This document shows, piece after piece, positions 17,513 through 23,843 of a stretch of DNA of 64,000 nt. The translations under genes and the position numbers were made by a program. The first letter of the stretch is position 1, and every line of letters begins with the position of its first letter. The notes below the pieces were generated by a model. It ran no database searches and was not told the DNA's origin. It was given only the letters and a program-made list of their open reading frames with translations. This DNA comes from Tessaracoccus sp. SD287 (GTDB taxonomy: Bacteria > Actinomycetota > Actinomycetes > Propionibacteriales > Propionibacteriaceae). Location: contig NZ_JADIJQ010000016.1 in assembly GCF_017355265.1 (NCBI RefSeq), positions 1-64,000 on the forward strand, written 5' to 3'.

Positions 17513-17793
17513 CGGAACTCCTTCGCGAAGAAGGCCGCCGCTTTTCCCAGGAACTCCTTCTCCATCCGGAGTTCGCGGTTCTCCTTGCGGAGTCGCTCCA
17601 ATTCTGCACGCTCCGGCTCCGACAATCCTGGCTCGTCGACAGGACTCGACTTCTTGTACCTGTTCACCCACACCCGCAATGTCTCCGTTCCCACACCCAA
17701 CTCGCGGGCAACATCGGCGATCGGCCGTGACGATTCAAGAACCAGACGGACCGCCTGCTCCCGAAACTCAGGGCTGAACTTCCTACGCGTCAT
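17509..17793 (-). CDS. IS3 transposase OrfA
   Basis: About 94 residues from MTRRKFSPEFREQAVRLVLE. The HTH is RPIADVARELGVGTETLRVW and a leucine-zipper-like tail follows (RLRKENRELRMEKEFLGKAA). The ATG at 17793 is the usual start for this family; an ATG at 17829 would add 12 residues with no homology. It binds the IS ends and regulates transposition. Confidence 0.9.
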   Translation of the reverse strand: MTRRKFSPEFREQAVRLVLESSRPIADVARELGVGTETLRVWVNRYKKSSPVDEPGLSEPERAELERLRKENRELRMEKEFLGKAAAFFAKEFR

Positions 17794-17864
17794 TAGTAAT
17801 CCATTCCATTCCTCCCGATACCCTACCAATCGGGTCCATGGTCCGGAATCAATCCCTCAGCTCA

Positions 17865-18052
17865 GTTTATCCCACGCGGGATCATGCTGTTCAGGATGTG
17901 ACAAGATATATCGAGTTGCGTTACAATCAGAAAAGGTTGCACTCGGGTCTGGAGTATTCAACCCCGAATCGGGTCGAGGCGGCCTGGTACGAGGCCCAAC
18001 AAGCAGCGTGAAATCATGTTTGGAACCGGTCCGAAATTCGTCCCACCGCTCA
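17865..18052 (-). repeat. 188-bp inverted repeat, right copy (truncated second IS3)
   Basis: Perfect reverse complement of 16590–16777, starting 6 bp beyond the full IS3 element. It encodes the last residues of OrfB on the plus strand and ends in the same terminal repeat, which abuts the IS256 transposase frame. It is best read as the stump of a second, oppositely oriented IS copy left after a deletion. Confidence 0.92.
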
Positions 18053-18700
18053 GACATGAATCGCGTCGATGAACACCACCGGATACACCGGGTCCAGTGG
18101 TCGGTTCTGCCACTCGCCCATCGAGTCCAGGACCTTGTCGGTGATCGTCGAGATCGTGGTCTTCGACACCTCAGAGCCATAAACATCGGCCAGATGCGCC
18201 GCGATGTCGCCATGGGTCAGCCCGCGAGCCGACAGCGACAACACCACGTCCTCGATCGCCCCCAAACGCCGTTGCCGCTTCGCCACCACGACCGGCTCAA
18301 ACGACCCGGCCCGATCCCGAGGCACAGCGATCTCGACCGGGCCGGCCTTCGTCAGCACCGTCTTCGACCGCGTCCCGTTACGAGCGTTGTCGCTGCCCTC
18401 GACCCGCTCGTGCTTGTCATAGCCCAGATGCGCGGTCATCTCGCCCTCCAGGGCCGACTCCAGGACCAGCTTGGTCAGCTGAGCCAGCAGCCCGCCCTCG
18501 CCCTCCACGGACAGCCCCAGCCGCTGCGCGTCGCCCACGAGCTGCGCCACCAAATCCTTGTCCACCAGCGGGGGCGTTCCCGTCGCCGTCACCTGGTCCT
18601 CGACCTCCATCACGACCGCCTCAGCGACCGGCTCAACCTGCATCCTCATCGGGTACCTCCTACATCGGAGTTACACCGGAAAACGTACAGTCCCCTTTTC
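18053..18700 (-). pseudogene. IS256-family transposase, N-terminal half
   Basis: The frame from 18649 encodes about 198 residues of a Mutator/IS256 transposase: LVDKDLVAQLVGDAQRLGLS, LEGEMTAHLGYDKHE, ARNGTRSKTVLTKAGPVEIA, VPRDRAGSFEPVVVAKRQRR, ending at VYPVVFIDAIHV where the IS3 stump begins. The first catalytic Asp is in FIDAI; the rest of the DDE core is missing. The IS256 end repeat (GTACGTTTTCCGGTGTAACT on the minus strand) lies near 18670–18700, only about 75 bp from the FMN riboswitch. Confidence 0.88.
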
Positions 18701-18772
18701 ACCGTCGAAAGTGTTCAGTTTTCAAGCGTTGCCGACAGAGACGCGTGGAGTTCGCTACGCTTTGCCGCAAGA

Positions 18773-18901
18773 ACGTGCTCCGGGGTCGGTGAAACTCCGA
18801 ACCGGCGGTGATAGTCCGCGACCCGGCGGCTCCTTGTGAGCCAATGGTTGAACCGGTGGGATTCCGGTACCGACGGTTAAAGTCCGGATGGGAGGCGCAC
18901 G
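18773..18901 (+). promoter_or_regulatory. FMN riboswitch (RFN element)
   Basis: The conserved RFN segments occur in order: GGGTCGGTGAAACTCCGAAC, CCGGCGGTGATAGTCCGCGA, then GGTGGGATTCCGGTACCGAC, GGTTAAAGTCCGGATGGGAG and a closing 3' strand. It lies 110 bp before ribD on the same strand, so FMN binding should repress the rib operon. I see no T-rich intrinsic terminator between it and ribD, so translational control or Rho is more likely. A weak promoter candidate (GACAGA / TACGCT) sits at 18734–18761. Confidence 0.93.
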
Positions 18902-19011
18902 CGGTTCGTGGCATTGCCGCGCGCCGACGCTCCTGCGTTGGCGGGTCCGGCTTCGCTGCGCGCTGGCATGTCCCTGCCCCGGAGTCGTCACACGAGACGA
19001 CGGAGGGGCAG

Positions 19012-20097
19012 ATGAGTCCGACCATCCTGGAAGACCGGCGATCAGCCGATGCGACCACAAGCGCGCACGAGAGCGCCATGGACCGTGCCCTCATGCTCGC
19101 CGCCCGGTCCCCGCGGGCCGACCCGAACCCACGCGTCGGCTGCGTCCTGGTCGACGATGACGGCCGGATCGTGGGCGAGGGCTGGCACCATGGCGCCGGA
19201 ACGCCGCACGCCGAGGTTGAGGCGCTCAGCGGCGCCGGTCCGGACGCCGCGGGCGCCACTGCGTACGTGACCTTGGAGCCCTGCAACCACCATGGCCGCA
19301 CCGGTCCCTGCGCCGAGGCGCTGCTGCGCGCCGGCGTCCGTCGCGTGGTGTACGCCCAGGCCGACCCGAATCCGCCCGCGTCCGGCGGCGCGGCCACGCT
19401 GGCCGCGGGTGGAGTGGAGGTGCTGGGCGGCGTCCGGGCAGCGGAAGCGGCCCTCCTCAATGAGGCCTGGACGTTCTCGGTGACGCACGGGCGTCCTTTC
19501 GTCACCTGGAAGGTTGCGGGCACCCTGGACGGCCGGACCGCCGCCGCGGACGGCACGTCGGCGTGGATCACGGGCCAGCCCGCCCGGCTCGACGTCCATC
19601 GGTTGCGGTCCCGCTGCGGGGCGATTGTCGTCGGGACGGGGACGGTGCTGGCCGACGATCCCCGCCTCACCGTCCGCCGCCCCGACGGCACGGAAGCGCC
19701 CCGGCAACCCGTCCGGGTGGTCGTCGGACGTCGCCCGATCCCCGCTGACGCCCGTGTCCTGTCGCCAGACGCGTCCACGCTGCTGCTCGCCGACGACCCG
19801 GCAGGTGTCCTGGCACGCCTGCAGGAAGCCGGTGTCCGTCATGTCTGGCTGGAGGGTGGGGCCACCCTCGCCGCGGCGTTCCTCACCGCCGGCCTGGTCG
19901 ACGAGATCGTCGCCTACCTCGCGCCCGTCCTGGTGGGTTCCGGCTCCCCGCTGGTCGGCGACCTCGGCGTCGCCACCCTCGCGGACGCCCACCGGTACGC
20001 CCTGGTCGATGTGCGTCGTCTGGGCGACGACGTCCGGCTCACCCTCCGCCCCCTCCCCGATCTTTCAGAACCCCAACCGAACTCTGGCAAGGAGTGA
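19012..20097 (+). CDS. ribD: Riboflavin biosynthesis deaminase/reductase RibD
   Basis: 361 residues. The N-terminal deaminase domain has the zinc motif TPHAEVEALSGAG and TLEPCNHHGRTGPC. The C-terminal RibD_C reductase domain contains GRPFVTWKVAGTLDGRTAAA, ITGQPARLDVHRLRSRCGAI and TGTVLADDPRLTVR, and ends with the ARxLxEGG-like VRHVWLEGGATLAAAF. It converts the GTP cyclohydrolase II product to the ribitylaminouracil phosphate. The ATG at 19012 has GGAGGGGCAG upstream. First gene of the operon below the FMN riboswitch. Confidence 0.96.
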   Translation: MSPTILEDRRSADATTSAHESAMDRALMLAARSPRADPNPRVGCVLVDDDGRIVGEGWHHGAGTPHAEVEALSGAGPDAAGATAYVTLEPCNHHGRTGPCAEALLRAGVRRVVYAQADPNPPASGGAATLAAGGVEVLGGVRAAEAALLNEAWTFSVTHGRPFVTWKVAGTLDGRTAAADGTSAWITGQPARLDVHRLRSRCGAIVVGTGTVLADDPRLTVRRPDGTEAPRQPVRVVVGRRPIPADARVLSPDASTLLLADDPAGVLARLQEAGVRHVWLEGGATLAAAFLTAGLVDEIVAYLAPVLVGSGSPLVGDLGVATLADAHRYALVDVRRLGDDVRLTLRPLPDLSEPQPNSGKE

Positions 20098-20099
20098 TC

Positions 20100-20723
20100 A
20101 TGTTCACCGGCATCATCGAAGAACTGGGCGAGGTCGTCGAGATCCGCCACCTGGAGGACTCCGCCGTCGTGACCGTCCGCGGTCCGCTCGTCACCTCCGA
20201 CGCCACCCACGGCAGCTCGATCGCCGTCAACGGTGTCTGCCTCACCGTGACCGGCCTGGACGGGGACCTGTTCATGGTCGACGTCATGGCCGAGTCACTC
20301 CGGCGAACATCGCTGGGCGGCCTCACCCCGGGGGACCGGGTCAACCTGGAGCGGGCGATGGGGTCCGACGGCCGGTTCGGCGGGCACATCGTGCAGGGAC
20401 ACGTCGACGGAACGGGCCGCATCCTGTCCCGTACGCCGGGCGAGCAGTGGGAGGTGGTCGAGATCTCCTGCCCAGCCGAGGTGCAGCGCTACCTGGTCGA
20501 GAAGGGCTCGGTCACCGTCGACGGCGTGTCCCTGACCGTGTTCGACATCCGGCCGGACCGGTTCACGGTCTCGCTGATCCCGACCACGCTCGAGCTGACG
20601 ACCCTCGGTCCCGCCGCTGTCGGGGCGGTCGTCAACCTCGAGGCGGACATCCTCGGCAAGTACATCGTCGCCCACCTCGAGCGTCTCGAACTTGGCGCCC
20701 TGCGGGAGACCATCCATGCCTGA
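20100..20723 (+). CDS. ribE: Riboflavin synthase (alpha subunit)
   Basis: 207 residues made of two tandem lumazine-binding halves. Each starts with the usual pattern: MFTGIIEELGEVVEIRHL with SIAVNGVCLTVT, then FGGHIVQGHVDGTGRI with SVTVDGVSLTVFDI. The ATG at 20100 is chosen because family members start MFTGIIE; an in-frame GTG two codons earlier is not needed. AAGGAG sits just before it, and the start follows the ribD stop by 2 bp. It dismutates two lumazines to riboflavin and ribityl-aminouracil. Confidence 0.95.
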   Translation: MFTGIIEELGEVVEIRHLEDSAVVTVRGPLVTSDATHGSSIAVNGVCLTVTGLDGDLFMVDVMAESLRRTSLGGLTPGDRVNLERAMGSDGRFGGHIVQGHVDGTGRILSRTPGEQWEVVEISCPAEVQRYLVEKGSVTVDGVSLTVFDIRPDRFTVSLIPTTLELTTLGPAAVGAVVNLEADILGKYIVAHLERLELGALRETIHA

Positions 20724-21945
20724 GTTCGCCACCATTCCCGCAGCCCTGGACGCGCTGCGCGCCGGCCGTCCGGTCCTGGTCCTCGACGACGCCGACCGGG
20801 AGAACGAGGGGGACGCCATCTTGGCGGCCTCGACGGCGTCCGCCGAATGGGTCGGGTGGATGGTGCGGCACACATCGGGCTACCTGTGCGCCCCCCTGCC
20901 CGTCGACTGGGCCGACCGTCTGGGCCTGCCCCTCATGGTTCCCGACAGCGCCGACCCGTTGCGGACCGCGTACACCGTCAGCGTGGACGCGGCGTCCGGG
21001 GTCACGACCGGGATCTCGGCGGCGGACCGGGCCACCACGCTCCGCGTCCTCGGCAACCCGGACGCCGCGGCGTCCGACCTGATCCGGCCCGGGCACGTCC
21101 TGCCACTGCGCGCCCGGCCCGGCGGGGTCTTCGAACGGCAGGGGCACACCGAGGCGACCGTCGACCTGTGCCGGCTGGCCGGCCTGCCGCCCGTGGGCGT
21201 GATCGGTGAACTCGTCCACGATGCGGGTGAGGTGATGCGGACGCCCGACGTCGTCGCCCTCGGCGCGGCCGAGTGCCTGCCCGTCATCACGATCGCGGAC
21301 CTGGTCGCCTGGCGCGACCTGTACGACCGCGTCACGCTGGCCGCCGTAACGACGCTGCCCACCGCCCACGGGACGTTCGCGTTGCACGGCTACCGGGACC
21401 GGCGCACCGGCGCCGAACACCTCGCCTTGATCAGCCCACGCGGCCTCACCACCGATGGCGCGGCACCGCTCGTCCGCCTCCACTCCGAATGTCTCACTGG
21501 GGACGCGTTCGGTTCCCGCCGCTGCGACTGCGGCCGCCAACTCGACGAGTCCCTCGCCGTCATTGCCCGTCAGGGGGGTGTCGTGATCTACCTGCGAGGT
21601 CACGAGGGGCGCGGCGTGGGGCTGCTCGCGAAGCTGTCGGCGTACGCCCTCCAGGACGTCGGCGCGGACACCGTCGACGCCCAAACCCTGCTGGGCCTAC
21701 CGGTCGACGCCCGCGAATACGGCGCCGCCGCCGCCATCCTGACCGCCCAAGGGGTGGTCCGGGCCGAACTGCTCACCAACAACCCGGCCAAGGCCGACGG
21801 CCTGCGCACGGCGGGGATCGACATCACCGGCCTCCGTCCGCTCATCGTGGAGCCCAACCCCGACAACGTGCACTACCTGTCCACCAAGCGCGAGCGGATG
21901 GGCCACCGCCTACCCACCGCGTCCACCCTCGTCCAGGAGGCCTGA
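20716..21945 (+). CDS. ribBA: Bifunctional DHBP synthase / GTP cyclohydrolase II
   Basis: 409 residues. The N-terminal RibB domain shows [17 protein letters not shown] (acidic Mg site), [20 protein letters not shown] and [14 protein letters not shown]. The C-terminal RibA domain shows [20 protein letters not shown] with GRQL (zinc Cys and substrate site), [20 protein letters not shown] and the GTP-binding segment up to [12 protein letters not shown]. It supplies both precursors of the pathway. The ATG at 20716 overlaps the ribE stop, implying coupled translation. Confidence 0.96.
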   Translation: MPEFATIPAALDALRAGRPVLVLDDADRENEGDAILAASTASAEWVGWMVRHTSGYLCAPLPVDWADRLGLPLMVPDSADPLRTAYTVSVDAASGVTTGISAADRATTLRVLGNPDAAASDLIRPGHVLPLRARPGGVFERQGHTEATVDLCRLAGLPPVGVIGELVHDAGEVMRTPDVVALGAAECLPVITIADLVAWRDLYDRVTLAAVTTLPTAHGTFALHGYRDRRTGAEHLALISPRGLTTDGAAPLVRLHSECLTGDAFGSRRCDCGRQLDESLAVIARQGGVVIYLRGHEGRGVGLLAKLSAYALQDVGADTVDAQTLLGLPVDAREYGAAAAILTAQGVVRAELLTNNPAKADGLRTAGIDITGLRPLIVEPNPDNVHYLSTKRERMGHRLPTASTLVQEA

Positions 21946-22412
21946 TGGCTGGCTCCGGCACCCCCCACCTCACCGTCGACGGCCGCGGCCGACGCATCAC
22001 CGTCGTCGCCTCGTCCTGGCACGACCTCGTCATGAACTCTCTCGTCACCAACGCAGTTACCACGCTGGAACGGGCCGGCGCGACCGTCACGGTGGTCCGC
22101 GTCCCGGGCACGTTCGAGCTGCCGGTCGCCTGTGCCCGCCTGGCCCACCACTTCGACGGGCTGGTCGCGCTCGGTGTCGTCATCCGGGGCGGGACACCCC
22201 ACTTCGACTACGTCTGCGCAGGCGCCACCCACGGCATCGTCGACGTGATGACCCGCACTGGAACGCCCGTCGGTTTCGGTGTCCTCACGTGTGACACCGA
22301 GCAGCAGGCGCTCGACAGGGCTGGGCTTCCCGGATCACCGGAGGACAAGGGACGCGAGGCGGCCGAGGCCGTCCTGGCCACCCTCTCTGCGCTGACCGCC
22401 GCGGTGCCCTGA
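21945..22412 (+). CDS. ribH: 6,7-dimethyl-8-ribityllumazine synthase
   Basis: 155 residues with family landmarks: ITVVASSWHDLVMNSLVTNA, VVRVPGTFELPVACARLA, DGLVALGVVIRGGTPHFDYV with the catalytic His, and GTPVGFGVLTCDTEQQALDR. AGGAGG lies directly before the ATG, which overlaps the ribBA stop (TGATG). It condenses DHBP with the ribitylaminouracil to give lumazine and forms icosahedral or pentameric shells in relatives. Last gene of the rib operon. Confidence 0.96.
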   Translation: MAGSGTPHLTVDGRGRRITVVASSWHDLVMNSLVTNAVTTLERAGATVTVVRVPGTFELPVACARLAHHFDGLVALGVVIRGGTPHFDYVCAGATHGIVDVMTRTGTPVGFGVLTCDTEQQALDRAGLPGSPEDKGREAAEAVLATLSALTAAVP

Positions 22413-22494
22413 TCCTCCTACCATTGCAAGCGCCCGGACACCCGGAATGGCCGCCGCCGGTGAGCCGTTCGATCGTCTGCGCGTGTCACCACGT

Positions 22495-22773
22495 TCAAGG
22501 CGTGCGTGGCAGCTGGGCGACGTCCCTCACCTCTCCGATTGCTCGCTCGACGACGTCCTCGAGGATCGCGGCACCGATCGTTTCCTCACCGTCGACGACG
22601 AGCGCGAAGTGGGTGCCGCCCGCCTGCATGGCGGCCACGGCGGCCTCCAGGGGGGCGTCCTTCGCGATGGTCGCCAGCGGGCGGAGAAATGGACCGCCCG
22701 GCGCCACCCCGGCCGAACCCGCCACCAGTGGGGTCGTCGTCGACCGCACGCCGCACCCTGTCCCTGTCATCAA
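22495..22773 (-). pseudogene. C-terminal CBS-domain relic of a CorC/TlyC-like protein
   Basis: The readable segment LATIAKDAPLEAAVAAMQAG, then GTHFALVVDGEETIGAAILE and DVVERAIGEVRD, matches the second CBS domain and following tail of CNNM/CorC-type membrane proteins. The DUF21 membrane domain and first CBS domain are absent and no good start precedes it. It is a fragment, not an expressed full-length transporter. Confidence 0.6.
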
Positions 22774-23374
22774 GGGTGGTGGCGACGTCTGGTCCGCCGA
22801 CGTGGACGTCCGACTCTGGATTCGGCGGACAGGGACGATCCGTAGCGCCAGTCTCCTGGTGGCTTCGCGGCGCCCCTGTCCGCGAGGAGGAGCCGGAGCC
22901 CGTTAGGACGGATGTCGTGTTCGCTCGCCGCCGCCAGGAGGACGCCCATGAACCCCGAGCCACACCACCATGTCACCGGGACAGGATTGTGGCTCCAGGA
23001 GGCCGACGTCCACGGCGTCCTGCGCCGACGCGGGGCAAGTCGTACACCGAGATCGCCGAGACTGTGGGAGGTGTGACATGGAGGCCGTCGCTGTCACGTG
23101 CGTGGTTGCCCGAGGGCTCGTGGACGCCTTGGAGGCACTCCTCTTGAGCCTGCCTGGTCGGCGCCGCTCTGCTGGCAGCGTTGCGGTGAACGCCGGGTGG
23201 GTTGGGGCTGCGACGCTTGGCGGTCGTCGGCCTATGCTGAAGGCAGTCTTGGACGCGAGGTCCGCGCGGCCTTGGCTCCGGTGCTATTCCCCACGTATTC
23301 CCCACGACAAGGTGACGAAGTAGCAATCAACCCACATAAGACCTTGTCAGGGGGCCATTATCGGCTGACAGAAG

Positions 23375-23401
23375 AGAGCTTCAACTCCTCTCTCGCGCAC
23401 A
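23375..23401. repeat. Diverged tRNA 3'-end / att-like sequence
   Basis: 22 of 27 positions match the island's attachment core (AGAGCTTCAACTCCTCTCTC, then GCGCACA), including the TTCAA loop. No tRNA 5' half is present upstream. Two tandem TATTCCCCACG motifs lie about 75 bp to the left, a layout like arm sites beside an attachment core, so this may be a scar of another integration event. Confidence 0.45.
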
Positions 23402-23430
23402 AAAGTGCCTCTGACTAGGGCAAATACAGG

Positions 23431-23464
23431 GAATCGGCGAGAGGTGAGAACCTCTCGCCGATTC
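23431..23464. terminator. Hairpin, 15-bp perfect stem, GAGA loop
   Basis: GAATCGGCGAGAGGT pairs perfectly with ACCTCTCGCCGATTC around a GAGA tetraloop, followed by TCTGTCTCTG. It lies just after the att-like tRNA 3' end, where a tRNA terminator would be, and is also downstream of the convergent P-type ATPase. A T-tract is weak. Confidence 0.5.
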
Positions 23465-23560
23465 TCTGTCTCTGGGTGCTGGTTCGCCTTTGGCGACGGG
23501 TGACACCGGGGGACGCGGTTCCCGATTGCCGTCGAGGACAGGCTTCTTGCCTGGTTGGGG

Positions 23561-23605
23561 GGGATCATCATTCCCCACGGGTTCCCCATGGGGAATGATG
23601 ATCCC
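23561..23605. repeat. 17-bp perfect inverted repeat
   Basis: GGGATCATCATTCCCCA and its exact complement are separated by 11 bp (CGGGTTCCCCA). It is 239 bp past the ATPase stop. There is no T-tract, so a factor-independent terminator is doubtful. The TTCCCCA inside matches the repeats at 23285–23308, suggesting a protein-binding site. Confidence 0.55.
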
Positions 23606-23843
23606 GGGCCTCAAGGAGGTGACTGACTTTCGGCCAGACTCTGGGTCGTGTGGGCCGCGATGGGCGAGACTGGACCGAGAGGACTGGAGGCGGGCGCAAC
23701 GTGAGGGCCTGGCCGCGGTGGACTCCTCTGGAGCTCTCCGGATGACCGGCATGTCCGCATCGATGCCGGTGATGCCCTCCATCTGGACGGTCTCCGCAGC
23801 GGCCAACGGGCACACGATCCGCGCTGGCTGCACCAGCCCGGCC

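Larger units (their letters stand above)
16590..17859 (-). mobile_element. Complete IS3-family element
   Basis: 1270 bp bounded by related terminal inverted repeats: TGAGCGGTGGGACGAATTTC at 16590 and, reading inward from 17859, TGAGGGATTGATTCCGGACC. Both contain CGGACC a few bases in. It carries orfA and orfB on the minus strand in the usual two-frame arrangement with an intact DDE triad, so it may be active. No matching target duplication is visible because the left flank is hsdM and the right flank is another IS end. Confidence 0.88.
22413..23843. other. 1.4-kb region of relics, att-like site and hairpins
   Basis: No intact gene is supportable between ribH and the P-type ATPase. It holds a CBS-domain relic (22495–22773), a possible coding relic on the minus strand near 22800–22950 (RPNGLRLLLADRGAAKPPGD, family not recognised), repeated TTCCCCACG motifs (23285–23308), a diverged copy of the tRNA-Leu 3' end (23375–23401), and two long hairpins (23431–23464 and 23561–23605). 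Confidence 0.6.

Noticed and set aside
23340-23401. A complete second tRNA gene
   Set aside because: Only a 3'-end-like segment is present; no 5' acceptor strand, D-arm or anticodon arm can be folded upstream.
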